From contig CAUYUJ010005048.1 in NCBI GenBank assembly GCA_963575745.1, forward strand, positions 35,001 through 64,558: a DNA stretch of 29,558 nucleotides, read 5' to 3'. The position numbers were made by a program, and so were the translations under genes. Positions 1 through 9,233 of this stretch are shown here, piece after piece. This DNA is from Prorocentrum cordatum (Eukaryota; Sar; Dinophyceae; Prorocentrales; Prorocentraceae). Below the pieces are notes generated by a model that saw only the letters and a program-made list of their open reading frames with translations, did no database searches and was not told where the DNA came from. Position 1 is the first letter of the stretch. Each line of letters opens with the position of its first letter.

Positions 1-305
1 CGTAGTCGTGTGTTTTGGCGCGGCCGATTCGATTTGATTTCGATTCCGTGCCGATCTGGCGATTCGGCACGCTTCGACGTACACTCCGATCCGATCCGAT
101 TTACCGCTTCGATGTTGACTGCTCCCGCCTGCAGGAGCGGTTAGCCATCCCATGCCGACATCGCCGATCAATCGACGGTGCGGCGCGATTTTCCGACGCC
201 ATCTAATCACTCCGGGCTTCAGAATACTTGGAGGGTCAGAATCTTCCTAGACGATCTATTTCAGACCCCCCCCCAACGATCCAAAACAACCCCCCCCCTC
301 GGAGC

Positions 306-573
306 GAAGGAGGAGGAGGAGGAGGAGGAGGAGGAGGAGGAGGAGGAGGCGAAGGAGGAGGAGGAGGAGGAACACCATGGAACACCTGCCTCAAGAACTA
401 GCCGCCCCCTGGCCGCGCCCAGACGGCCTCGCCCAGCCCACGCTCCGCGCCCCAGCTTGTGGACTCCCCCCTCAGCCGCGGCTCCTCCTCCTCCTCCTCC
501 TCCTCCTCCTCCTCCTCCTCCTCCTCCTCCTCCTCCTCCTCCTCCTCCTCCTCCTCCTCCTCCTCCTCCCTCC
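306..573. repeat. Facing GGA and CTC triplet tracts
   Basis: A nearly pure GGA tract at about 306-372 is followed at about 482-571 by a nearly pure CTC tract. They are reverse complements about 110 bases apart, so a single strand could fold them into a long hairpin. Long reading frames here encode only runs of E, P, L, S, R or G in different frames, which is what any triplet repeat yields, so I do not call a gene. Confidence 0.9.
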
Positions 574-911
574 ATCCAATGGCTGTTCAAATACATAACG
601 GAGTCCTCCCTCTCGCGCCCCCAGGCGTGTCGGCAAGGCGGCCTGGGACCGACGGTCGAGACACCTCAGCGCCAGCCCGCCAACGGCCAATCCCCGGACA
701 CGTTTCGAGGTTGGGGTCCCTCCTCCTAATTTTCGTTGTGCATCTGTCTTGCGTTGCATGCTGCCCAGACGCGCCAGCTTCCCGAGGCCACGGCCTCGCC
801 CCCCCGGTCCTGAAGTAGGCCCGGGCGCTGCCCGCAACGGTGGTCGCAGGTCCGCCGAAAACTCATCGAAGCGCAGAGCTCCCCACACACGCCATCGAGA
901 CCCACCCCCCT

Positions 912-997
912 GGCGGGGCGCGGGCACAGCGCCGGTCACATTCTTGGCGGGGCGCGGGCACAGCGCCGGTCACATTCTTGGCCAGTCACATTCTTGA
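912..997. repeat. 34-bp tandem repeat, about 2.5 copies
   Basis: Two adjacent 34-base copies start at 912 and 946. They share GGCGGGGCGCGGGCACAG and then CGCCGGTCACATTCTT. A third partial copy (CCAGTCACATTCTTG) follows at about 980. Nearby, ACACGCTCAGCGGCT also occurs twice (about 1027 and 1106), so this stretch has had several small duplications. No gene is recognised between 574 and 1000. Confidence 0.85.
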
Positions 998-1003
998 CGC
1001 TTC

Positions 1004-1845
1004 GCGTATCCCCACAAGAGCTGGCACACGCTCAGCGGCTTTTGGGGTCCGCGTGACGGCTGCAGGGCTTCGGCTGTCCCCAGCGCGGTTGCCCTCTTCT
1101 GCTGACACACGCTCAGCGGCTGGGCTCGCGTTCGGTTCGCTTCCACCCGCGGGCTGAACCGTGGCCGTCTCTTTCTAATTATCTGCAGGTGCACTCTGCG
1201 CGTTGTCGCGCCAATTATCTGTCGCTGTGCCACAGCCTCGGTCACACCGCCCTCTGGACTTCTCCTTGCGGGCCGCGAATCAAAAAAGTATCCCCGTAAG
1301 GCTGCAAATTAGCCTCGCCCGTGGCCCGGACGTCGCCTTCGCTCCCTGACACTAGTTTCGGGGCCGCTGACCAGAAAAAAACGTATCCCCACAAGGCGCC
1401 CCGGACTTACGACTCGCCGCTTGCGCTCTCGCCTGCGGCTGCGACCAAAAAAAATATCCCCACAAGGGCCTCTCTTCACTCTTGCGCCGACACGATGCAG
1501 TTGTGTCGCCTACGGCACGGACGTCGTCCGGGTGTGCCTGTCGGTCCTGCTCGTCTCTGACAGTGCCTTGTGCCTGATTCACACCGAGCGATCGACATCT
1601 GCGTGTTCATGGTCGCGCCGCCGCGCCATTTTGGCCGCGCTTACTTGCCGGTCGCCACCGGGATTTCGTACGCCACCGGGTTTGGGAGCATTGGATCCAG
1701 CTCTCCTTCTGAGTGGCTGCCCGCTCGCTCGCTTCGCTTGCCTTTCTTTTCCTGCTGCTTAGTCGCGGCCCGACTAGTGTTCGGACGGTTTTCGGCTTAT
1801 TTCGCGAACCCGCAGACCAAAAAAAAAGTATCCCCACAAGGCCCG
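1004..1845 (+). repeat. Dispersed oligo(A) plus TATCCCCACAAGG motif
   Basis: A short motif recurs at about 1005, 1279, 1372, 1442 and 1817: usually ACCA followed by six to nine A residues and then GTATCCCCACAAGGC or a close variant. The 1005 copy lacks the A run. A sixth oligo(A) run at about 2104 keeps only the A stretch. The sequence between copies is unrelated GC-rich DNA with no recognisable gene. The joining of an A run to a fixed tail could reflect retroposed ends or a degenerate long-period repeat; I cannot decide between these. Confidence 0.6.
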
Positions 1846-1895
1846 CCCTGGCTTTGCCCGGCTTTCGACCCGCTTCGCGAGCCCGCGTGCCAAAA

Positions 1896-2092
1896 CCTCT
1901 TGGAGCGTTTTGGGAGCCTCTTGGCGGTCCCGGGAGCCTCGTGGAGCGTCTTGGGTGTCTGGGGGAGCCTCTTGGCGGTCTCTTGGGAGCCTCTTGGAGG
2001 CCTCTCGGGCGCCTCTTGGGGCCTCCTGGACGCCTCTTGGGGCCCTCTTGGGGCGCTCTTGGAAACCTTGGGAGCGCTTGTGGGGCCATCTT
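1896..2092. repeat. Degenerate short repeat of the CCTCTTGGGAG type
   Basis: About 200 bases consist of imperfect 11-15 base units such as TTGGGAGCCTC, TGGGGCCTC and TGGGGCCCTC. Reading frames on both strands translate to repetitive W/L/G/S or P/R/Q peptides and are explained by the repeat. No gene is supported from 1000 to 2230. Confidence 0.75.
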
Positions 2093-2232
2093 GAAACACG
2101 TCGATCAAAAAAAAAGGGAGCTTAAGTTAGGCCCCCTAGCCCCAACAAGTGCATTTCGGACCCTTTTTGGAGCGCGGCGCTCTTGGGGCCGTGCTGGGGC
2201 CCTCAGGGGCCCCCCGGACAGATCCGGACAGC

Positions 2233-2286
2233 CCCAGGAATCTTTAGGAATCCTAGAGGTTTCTTATGAATCCTAAGGAATCCATT
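2233..2286. repeat. Decamer repeat, left flank of nested array
   Basis: A short stretch of GGAATCCT/TTAGGAATCC-type decamers. The same decamer family reappears at 3684-3955 on the far side of the 73-bp and CTGAGG arrays, as if those arrays expanded inside, or were inserted into, an older decamer array. Confidence 0.7.
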
Positions 2287-2702
2287 CCCAGAACACCATT
2301 CCCAGGCCACATTTTGAATGCCCGGAGCCAACAGTAGGCCACTTCGTGTTCTTCGTGTTCCCAGAACACCATTCCCAGGCCACATTTTGAATGCCCGGAG
2401 CCAACAGTAGGCCACTTCGTGTTTTTCGTTTTCCCAGAACACCACTCCCAGGCCACAGTTTGAATGCCCGGAGCCAACAGTAGGCCACTTCGTGTTCTTC
2501 GTGTTCCCAGAACACCGTTCCAGTACGTACCATATGTTGATTGCCCGGAGCCAATTGTGGGCCACTTCGTGTTCTTCGCTTTCCCAGAACACCACTCCCA
2601 GGCCACATTTTGAATTCCCGGAGCCAACAGTAGGCCACTTCGTGTTCTTCGTGTTCCCAGAACTCAGAACACCACTATTGTACCATATTTTGATTGCCCG
2701 AG
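2287..2702. repeat. 73-bp tandem repeat, about six copies
   Basis: Copies start at 2287, 2360, 2433, 2506, 2583 and 2656, each opening with CCCAGAAC. The period is 73 except for one 77-base copy (2506-2582), which has an altered middle containing GTACGTACCATATGTTGATT. The last copy is truncated near 2702, where the CTGAGG array begins. Minus-strand reading frames repeat peptides around KNTKWPTVGSGHSK and WLRAFKMWPG; since 73 is not a multiple of three, these are frame echoes of the repeat, not a gene. Confidence 0.95.
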
Positions 2703-3684
2703 CTGAGGCAGGCTGAGGCCGAGGCAGGCTGAGGCCGAGGCAGGCTGAGGCTGAGGCTGAGGCTGAGGCACGCCGAGCAAGGCTGAGGCTGAGGCTGAGG
2801 CAGGCTGAGGCTGAGGCAGGCTGAGGCTGAGGCTGACGCAGGCTGAGGCCGAGGCAGGCTGAGGCTGAGGCTGAGGCAGGCTGAGGCTGAGGCAGGCTGA
2901 GACTGAGGCTGAGGCTGAGGCTGAGGCTGATGCAGGCTGAGGCTGAGAGGCTGACGCTGAGGCAGGCTGAGGCCGAGGCAGGCTGAGGCTGAGGCCGAGG
3001 CTGAGGCAAGCCGAGGCAGGCTGAGCCTGAGGCTGAAGCCGAGGCAGGCTGAGGCTGAGGCTGTGGGTGAGGCAAGCCGAGGCAGGCTGAGGCAGAGGCT
3101 GAGGCAGGCTGAGGCTGAGGCTGAGGCTGAGGCTGAGGCTGAGGCTGATGTGAGGCCGAGACAGGCTGAGGCTGAGGCTGAGGCAGGCTGAAGCTGAGGC
3201 GGAGGCCGAGGCAGGCTGAGGCTGAGGCTGAGGCTGAGGCTGAGACAGGCTGAGGCTGAGGCTGAGGCAGGCTGAGGCTGAGGCAGGCTGAGGCTGAGGC
3301 CGAAGCAGGCTCAGGCCGAGACAGGCTCAGGCTGAGGCTGAGACTGAGGCTGAGGATGAGGCCGAGGCAGGCCGAAGCTGAGACAAGGTGAGGCTGACTG
3401 GGGGGGGAAGGGGGGGGGGGAGGAGGGGAGGCGGAGGCAGGCTGAGGCCGAGGCAGGCTGAGGCTGAGGCTGAGGCAAGCCGAGGCAGGCTGAGGCTGAG
3501 ACTGAGGCCGAGGCAGGCTGAGGCTGAGGCAGGCTGAGGCTGAGGCTGACGCAGGCTGAGGCCGAGGCAGGCTGAGGCTGAGGCTGAGGCAGGCTGAGGC
3601 TGAGGCCGAGGCAGACTGAGGCCGAGGCTGAGGCAAAGCCGAGGCAGGCTGAGGCTGAGGCTGAAACTGAGGCAGGCTGAGGCA
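2703..3684. repeat. CTGAGG hexamer array, about 1 kb
   Basis: Nearly a kilobase of CTGAGG, CCGAGG and GCAGGCTGAGG units in irregular order. A short G run (about 3399-3430) interrupts it. The minus-strand frames read as long S/L/P/Q repeats and are not taken as genes. The array abuts the 73-bp repeat on the left and the decamer repeat on the right. Confidence 0.95.
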
Positions 3685-3955
3685 TCCGTAGGAATCCATA
3701 GGAATCCTTAGGAATACCTCGGAATCCTTAGGAATCCGTAGGCATCCTTAGGAATCCGTAGGCACAGTTAAGCACCCTCAGGAATCCTTAGGAATCCTTA
3801 GGATTCCCTAGGAATCCTTAGGAATCCCTAGGAATTCCTAGGAATCATGATTGCTAAGGATTCTCCAGGTTTCCTAAGGATTCCTATGGATTCCTAAGGA
3901 TGCCTTTGGAATACATAGGAATCCTTAGGATTCCATTGGATCCTAAGGCCGTTGC
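3684..3955. repeat. Decamer repeat GGAATCCTTA, right flank
   Basis: A run of ten-base units close to GGAATCCTTA, including GGAATCCGTA, GGAATCCCTA and the inverted form TCCTAAGGAT towards the right end. It matches the short decamer stretch at 2233-2286. It is followed by a small CGACTGC/GCGAATGC repetitive patch to about 3990. No coding signal. Confidence 0.9.
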
Positions 3956-4401
3956 CACTGCGACTGTCATTGCGAATGCGGCTGCGACTGCGAGAACAGC
4001 AGAATTCTACAACTGGATTCTCACCTGAATCTTAAGGGGAATGCTTCCAGATATGCTTATACACATCGCTGTTAGGCTGCTTTGCCTGGAAATTGTTGTA
4101 CCAGGGATGGTGGGGGGAGGCCGCATCGGGTTCGCTGCGCATGCTCCGAATTTGGAGGCAGAGTGTGTTTTGTATTGTTTTTTGTTACCAGGAATGATAG
4201 GGGGGCCCTCATTGGCTCGGGTTGGCTCCCAGTCGCCTTGGGGACGGGGTGTATACTAATAGGGAACAGTGATCAAGCCTCCCACCCGCCCGCAAGCCGC
4301 CTTGCTCACTCCCACCCGCCCTCCCAACACAGACGTGACACCCGGGAGTCAGCATATCGCGTAAGAGCGCGGCAGACGCCACGGGTTCCAGATGCACCAG
4401 A

Positions 4402-4591
4402 CCCAGACCCCCGACGTCATGATTTTTTCATGACGTCGACCCCCAGAGATCTCGACCCATTCATTCCACGGGACCGGTTTTTCATCCTGAGTCGTTTTTT
4501 GACGGTCCTGAGGGCCGGTTAGGGCCTCCAAAAGCCGAAAATTAGGAAAAACTTCCCGTCATGATTTTTTCATTACCTGAGGGGGTCTGGG
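4402..4591 (-). mobile_element. Foldback element family Y, copy 1 (190 bp)
   Basis: A 190-base element with inverted ends. The left end begins CCCAGACCCCCGACGTCATG and the right end is its near reverse complement, finishing GGGGGTCTGGG. It carries the family core, on the minus strand, GACCGTCAAAAAACGACT followed by GATGAAAAACCGG. Two further copies lie at 10656-10844 and 19106-19291 in the opposite orientation. No protein is encoded, so if mobile it depends on other enzymes. It resembles a MITE or an introner-like element. Confidence 0.8.
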
Positions 4592-4780
4592 GACCTTGGA
4601 GGCCCAAGCGTGCCAGGCGTGCCAGGTGCGGCACGTGCTCCACGTGCGCCCAGGGTTCCACGTGCTCCAGCCGCGCCAGGTGCGCCAGCCACTGGGGACC
4701 AATAGGGGCTCTTGGGCCCGGCTTTGAGTTTTCTTACGGTAGGTTGGCGTCGTGTCGACCAGCGGCGACCCCGCCGCCGA

Positions 4781-4874
4781 CGTTCAACGTTGAACGCCGA
4801 CGGCGACCCAGAATCGATCGATGTTGAACGATCGGACGTTGCGGCAGCGGCCGATCGTTCAAGGTTGAACGATC
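4781..4874. other. Cluster of GTTCAACGTTGAAC-type palindromes
   Basis: Position 4781-4796 is a perfect palindrome, CGTTCAACGTTGAACG. Position 4853-4874 is a second palindrome, with arms GATCGTTCAA and TTGAACGATC around a GG centre. Between them the sequence GTTGAACGATCGG pairs with CCGATCGTTC. The stretch can therefore fold several ways. The spacing and motifs do not match a regulatory site I know. CACGTG-containing repeats lie just upstream (about 4630-4675). Confidence 0.7.
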
Positions 4875-5354
4875 CTTGCGGTGTCAAAAACCAACGCTGG
4901 GGTCGGCACTACACGAACCTGCCGTAGCCAAATTGGGAGCCATGTGGAGGTTTCGAAATCCCATCGGAAACGGTAAGGCGAAAAGGCAGCAGCCACTGAT
5001 GTGTAAAACCAGATTGACGACCACCTGCGCTCAGAAAGCAGGAGGGATCTGCTGGCGCCCCAGCCGTCCCTGTAAAATACCAATGCGAAATTGTCGCGGG
5101 GCGGCCGCGCATGCTCCAGATTTGGAGGCAGAGTTCGCTTTGACTTTTTTTTGACAGGGATGGTAGGGGGTGTGGCCCTCATGGGGTCGTCATGGTTCCG
5201 GGATGGCCGCCGGCTGGGTGGGGGAGGGGGTGTATATCAATAGGGAGCAGTGATAAACCCCTTCCCGAGGGGGAAGAGGGAGGGGTTGGAAGAGAAGCGC
5301 CCTAGACCACATAATTACGCCCAGAGGGCTGGGGGGATTCGAGATCCCCACCCA

Positions 5355-5580
5355 ATGCCACCGACAGCTGGAGCCAGACCTTACCCCGTGGCGCAGCAGG
5401 GCCACAGCGCAATCAGTGCCCAGTACCCCCTTGCACAGGTTGCCACCGACAGCTGTAAGCGAACTCCCCTTTGGCCAATAGTGGACGCCGCGCCCATCAA
5501 AGCCACTGACAGCTGCGCCTGGACCCTGCTGTGCCATGGGCGGACACCGCGCCGATCGAAACCTAACAAATGGCCGCGCG
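5355..5580. repeat. Degenerate repeat carrying GCCACCGACAGCTG
   Basis: The motif GCCACCGACAGCTG occurs at about 5358 and 5442 and as GCCACTGACAGCTG at about 5501, in similar but diverged contexts containing GTGG, GCGCC and CCCC blocks. A related ACCACCGACAGC occurs at about 6147. This looks like an old tandem duplication; no reading frame is convincing. Confidence 0.5.
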
Positions 5581-5584
5581 ACGA

Positions 5585-6095
5585 CTTCGATATGATCCCA
5601 AGACGATCCCATGACCTCAAGACAACTTTACTCTGACTCCAACGTAATCCTAGGGGCGACCCCTATATAACCCTGTAGCCCAAGAGTGGCCCAAGACGGT
5701 TCCAACGTAACCCTCAAACGATTCCAGTAACTATGACCCCATGGCGACCCTACGAGCCGAAAGCGACACTTAGAGGGCCCGGATACCTGCCCAACGTGAT
5801 TCCTAGAATATCTCTCGATCTTGAGATGGCGCTGAAGACGCCCCCAAGATGGCCCCAATGCGATCCCATGACCTCACGATGACTTCAAGACTACTCTCAG
5901 CCTAAACTTTGCAGAACCCCCTGATCCCAATGTGGCCCTCAAGAAAATCCTCCAGGTGCGTCGCAATAACCCCCTAGCGTCTTTCAATACATCCCCAAAA
6001 GTTCAAAGGACGATTCCATGACCACGAGGGGACCGAAATGCGACCTCAAAATGGCCCAGGGGCACCAAGATGACTTCAAGGCGACCCTTCCAGCA
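5585..6095. repeat. Degenerate minisatellite of GATGACCCCAAG units
   Basis: About 500 bases of highly diverged 10-13 base units around ATGACCCCAAGA, CGATCCCATGACC and GGCCCCAAGACG. A sister array of the same family lies at 6955-7345. The two arrays flank a more AT-rich, non-repetitive island at about 6100-6950. Frames on either strand are repeat echoes. Confidence 0.7.
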
Positions 6096-6495
6096 CCCTC
6101 GTTTTCATAATATTGTCGTGACGGCTGTAGACCCGCCACCCGACACCACCGACAGCACCAGGCATATCCCATGGTTTGGGGAGCGCCCCAGGCCCATGGC
6201 CTCATTCGGAATATAAACGTGCGCATTGATTTTTGATCTCGCTCGCTCATCGCAAGCACTGCGCACTCATGGCAAGTCCGCCGATCCAGCGCGTGGGTTC
6301 GAAGACTTGATTTAAGTCGGACATGTCCCTCTACAGGACGAACATTGAAAAATTGTCGAAAATAGTCATGTGGCAAGTTTTCACGCCATGTTCAAAAGAC
6401 TCCCCAAATAGTCTGGAAGTAGTTTTCTGGATACTGGCTAGGCGAACGTACGATACACGCGGTAGGAAAACACGATGCGCCGCGTAGCGCCACCA

Positions 6496-6777
6496 TTACT
6501 TGTTTCGCCGCACTTGGTGGCGGCAGCGAGCGATATCGCGTTTTAGCAGAGGCGTGCGTCTATGGCGATGTGGTGCGGAAGTGGCGGAACAAGGCGATCC
6601 TCCAGTAGGGATCGCGGCTTTTACAAATTTGTTTTGGAGTATCCCCCAAGTATCTTTCGAAGTGGTTTCATAATCAACGGAAAAGTATGCTTTGACTACC
6701 TTTAATGTTTCTTTCAGAAATCGCCTGTAGGAGGACACGCCCGACATAATACTTGATGCGATCGCCCCTTCCATCAA
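6496..6777 (-). CDS. Unrecognised 93-residue reading frame in AT-richer island
   Basis: This minus-strand frame starts at an ATG and reads MMEGAIASSIMSGVSSYRR, then a mixed-composition stretch including VKAYFSVDYETTSKDTWGIL and NKFVKAAIPTGG, and ends in a basic tail. Its composition is more protein-like than most frames in the window, and the base composition here (6100-6950) is less GC-rich than its neighbours. A CAG lies just before GCGATTTCTG within the frame, so the true exon could begin there. I recognise no domain, signal peptide or membrane segment. It may be an exon of a larger gene, a remnant, or chance. A second minus-strand frame at 5984-6376 in the same island is equally unrecognised. 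Confidence 0.25.
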   Translation of the reverse strand: MMEGAIASSIMSGVSSYRRFLKETLKVVKAYFSVDYETTSKDTWGILQNKFVKAAIPTGGSPCSATSAPHRHRRTPLLKRDIARCRHQVRRNK

Positions 6778-6954
6778 TTACGTTTCCTTCTTCATTGCGA
6801 ATACAAGCGATGACAGTTCGAAAAACGCCAGGTGCCCGAGCCAGCGGCCGCGGGCAGGTTGCTGTTTGATCGATGTTGTCGCTGGTGTGATGTTTCGCTC
6901 GTGACTGTGGAGGCAGCGCCTAGACAGTTTCAATACAATACAGCATGACACAGA

Positions 6955-7345
6955 ACGATCCCAGGTGTCCTAAGCGACACTCAGATGACCCCAGCAAGAC
7001 CCAAGACAAATTTGCGGCCCTAAGACGGCCCCAAAACGACCCGAGGTTAACCGCGATATGACTTTATTATGGCCCCAGGAATACTCTATGACCCCAAGAC
7101 GCCCCCATCCAGTGATGACCCCACGCCCCCAATATAACCCAAGTGCTACCTCAGAATGATCAGAATGATCCTTATACGATTCCTCCAAGATTCCAAGAGG
7201 ACCCTAATATGACCATCGGATGATCCCAAGTGGCCCCCCAGGTGACCCAAGGATAATCCCGTGGCCCCAATAGTATACCTCACGATGGCTCCGAGAAGAC
7301 CACAAGATGACCCCAAGATGGCACCAGAATAGCCCTAAATATGAT
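6955..7345. repeat. Degenerate GATGACCCCAAG minisatellite, second array
   Basis: The same diverged 10-13 base family as at 5585-6095, here with GACCCCAGCAAGACCC, ATGACCCCAAGACG and ATGGCACCAGAATAG type units. It has no coding signal and ends where the 80-bp repeat region begins. Confidence 0.7.
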
Positions 7346-7439
7346 CCGTGACACCGAGACTACCTCTGCTCACGTCGTCGCGCAGACCCACCCCCGAAGA
7401 AAACGTCCAATTCCCTGGCGACGCAACCCGGACCCTTCA

Positions 7440-7845
7440 CGAAGAAGCCCCAGACAAGTTCAGGGAGACCCCCTTCCACCCGAAGGCTGGCAGTCGAAAC
7501 ATCGAACAGCAAACAACTTCTGAGAAGCTCCAGACTTGTTCGCGGACCCCCACCCCCTCGGCCGAGGGCAGGCGTTGGAAGTGTCAATAGGCAACTCCCC
7601 CCCGGAAGCTCCAGACAGGATCGCAGAGACGCTCCCTCCAGCCGAGGGCTGGCATTCGAATCATCACAGCGCACTCCCCCAGGAGTTCCAGGCAGGCTTA
7701 CAGAGATCGCCCCTCTAGCAGAGGACGAGAGGTCCAAACATTAGAGTCTGGACCCCCCCGAAGTTCCCAAACAGCGTTGAGGAGACTCCCCCGTGTGATC
7801 GTGTTTTTATTCATTGTTTTGCCGATTGGCGTGGGCCTCAAACAC
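7440..7845. repeat. Diverged 80-bp tandem repeat, about five copies
   Basis: Units begin with GAAGCTCCAGAC-like sequence at about 7444, 7524, 7604, 7683 and 7760, giving spacings of 80, 80, 79 and 77 bases. Each unit continues with a CGGAGACCCCC-like block, then CCGAGGGC(T/A)GGC and a CGAA/TCAA(T/C)A block. Conservation is weak but the register is kept. The region to about 8300 has similar GAC/CCCCC spacing and may be the same family, further decayed. Between 7845 and 8530 I find no gene. Confidence 0.75.
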
Positions 7846-8531
7846 CCCCCTCCCCATGGAGTGGATCTTGGCTGTTTTTTTGCATCTGTCTCGAGCAGGT
7901 GGAGCCTCCCCCATAGTGGGCGCCCTGTTGCAAACAGTCGCGTTAAGCAGAGGTCCGGAGCCAGACCCCCCCCTCCTCTCCCCCCCCCTGGCCGCCCAAT
8001 GTCGAAACGCCGAATAGAAAAACGCCCACCCTGCCGATCGAAGGCCGACATGGAAGAACATGGCGCAGATCAAGCGCAGGCCTCCCCGCCCCCGCAGTTT
8101 GTGTTTCGCACCACGCTGAGACAGACCCCCCTCGCTGGGCCAACGGACAAAATGAAGTCGAAGGCCACCCCCCAGCACTTCCCAGACTGATCGAAGCAGA
8201 CCCCGCCACGCCAGACTCCGTGGACTGCAGGATCAGACCTGTGGCCCCCCTGCGACAAGACAGCTCGAACCAGACCTCCCCCGAGTCAGACCCCCCTTTT
8301 GTCGTGATATCGGGGGCACCCGGACCCCAGTCGAGCGACGTCGACCGCGCGGGCATGCCATCGCAAGCTGCTGGCGTAAAGCCGCGCGCGGGCGCTTGGT
8401 CTGCACCCGGCAAGCCGTTCGGGTGGCCCGGGGGAGGTCGGCGCAGGAGGCCGCCGCGTCGTCGTTTGCTAGGCCCCGTCTTCTGCGTCGCCAATCTGTA
8501 CTCTGGATCGCTTAATAATCGCCCCCCCATT

Positions 8532-8701
8532 GTCACCACCCACCAAACCACCCCAACCCAACCCGAAGGCTTCAATTTGCTCTCCATTTCCAGTGGGGGG
8601 GGGGGCGGGGAACATTGAGAAAACACATATGGAACCCATACCCCACCCAACCCGAAATTCGGGTCTTCGGGTTGGGTTGGGGTGGTCTGGTAGGTAGTCA
8701 C
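8532..8701. mobile_element. Foldback element family Z, copy 1 (170 bp)
   Basis: Inverted ends of about 38 bases: the left end begins GTCACCACCCACCAAACCAC and reaches AACCCGAAG; the right end runs CTTCGGGTTGGGTTGGGG to GGTAGGTAGTCAC. About five positions in the arms do not pair. GTCACC is present in the same orientation at both ends and could be a target-site duplication, or give a GT...AG intron reading (GTCACC to GTAGGTAG). A second copy lies at 16816-16982, with clearly homologous ends and middle. No protein is encoded. Confidence 0.85.
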
Positions 8702-8885
8702 CTTGGAGTGCCCAGGGAGGTTGGCCGCGGCGCGTCCGCGGGGGTGCCAGGGGGTGTCTGGGGTTCGATCCCTTCCCCGCTGGGGCGCGGGGGTGGTGCC
8801 AGGGGCGGGGTTGGCCGCGCCGCGTTTTCACGTTTGTCATCCCCCGGTTGATTAATACGAAGGTCGGAGTAATGCCTGGGCGGCC
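8702..8885. other. GC-rich spacer with short direct repeats
   Basis: The block GGTTGGCCGCGGCGCGT at about 8729 recurs as GGTTGGCCGCGCCGCGT at about 8810, each associated with GGTGCCAGGGG. A GGTTCGATCCC string at about 8763 resembles a tRNA T-arm, but no tRNA can be folded around it. I see no gene. Confidence 0.5.
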
Positions 8886-8889
8886 TTTA

Positions 8890-8975
8890 AGGATGAAGCA
8901 GCTCAGCAAGCTCAAGAACGGCTGCCTGGTGATGATGCATCACCAGGGCGCACGCTCTTGAGCACGTGCTCGCCA
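8890..8975 (+). pseudogene. Broken copy of light-harvesting protein last exon
   Basis: This stretch translates as KQLSKLKNGCLVMMHHQGA and then hits a stop. It aligns with KQLTELKNGRLAMMGVASLA of the intact exon 340 bases downstream. At DNA level AAGCAGCTCA, GAGCTCAAGAACGGC (AAGCTCAAGAACGGC here) and GAGCACGTG are shared. The conserved Arg of the chlorophyll-binding ELKNGR motif is Cys here, and the sequence after MM is scrambled, including a small palindrome with arms CTGGTGATG and CATCACCAG. It is a decayed partial duplicate, not a functional exon. Confidence 0.7.
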
Positions 8976-9060
8976 TCTTGGCATCCCCGATCCTTTGGCG
9001 ACGCGGCGCGATCTTCCGGCCCTGTCTGCTCCTGCGCTGTTTCGGCAGCTCTGCACGAAC

Positions 9061-9233
9061 GAAATGGGCACGGAAAGAATGGGTACATTCATTCTGAACA
9101 GGACTCGCTGTCCGCGCCGCCGCGGCCTGTGTCCATTCGAGACAGGAGGCCGCCTGCCCAACAGCGGCCGCTGATGGTTTGGGACAACATTTGTTGTTGG
9201 GCATTGTACCCATTCTTTCCGTGCCCATTTCAG
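9061..9233 (+). mobile_element. Intron-like foldback ending at a 3' splice site
   Basis: The arms 9061-9086 and 9206-9231 are perfect 26-base reverse complements (the left begins GAAATGGGCACGGAAAGAAT; the right ends CCGTGCCCATTTC). The two bases after the right arm complete TTTCAG, and the light-harvesting exon begins immediately at 9234. Read as an intron this is GA...AG, 173 nt; GA donors are among the non-canonical sites known in dinoflagellates. A smaller inner stem pairs GCGGCCTGTGTC with GACAGGAGGCCGC. This is what an introner (an intron created by element insertion) should look like, but the upstream side at 9050-9060 is not recognisable as light-harvesting coding sequence. Confidence 0.7.

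Larger units (their letters stand above)
4100..5265 (+). repeat. Diverged direct duplication (4100-4285 and 5085-5265)
   Basis: Two segments about 990 bases apart share a series of blocks in the same order: GCGCATGCTCC, then TTTGGAGGCAGAGT, a T-rich run, CAGG(A/G)ATG(A/G)TAGGGGG, CCCTCAT, then GGGTGTATA, and CAATAGGGA(A/G)CAGTGAT (the first copy has TAATAGGG). Similarity is moderate with several gaps, so the duplication is old, or both are members of a dispersed family. Neither copy shows a credible coding frame. Confidence 0.7.

Noticed and set aside
2203-3699. A 498-codon minus-strand open frame
   Set aside because: It is made entirely of the CTGAGG hexamer array and the 73-bp repeat read in frame (S/L/P/Q repeats), with no non-repeat protein content.
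4920-4942. A possible relict spliced leader (CCGTAGCCAAATTGG)
   Set aside because: The first nine bases match, but only 13 of 21 overall, and the end lacks GGCTCAAG. This is within what chance can give in a window of this size.
8755-8785. A tRNA T-arm-like string GGTTCGATCCC
   Set aside because: The flanking sequence cannot form an acceptor stem, D-arm or anticodon arm of normal spacing, and the T-stem itself pairs poorly.
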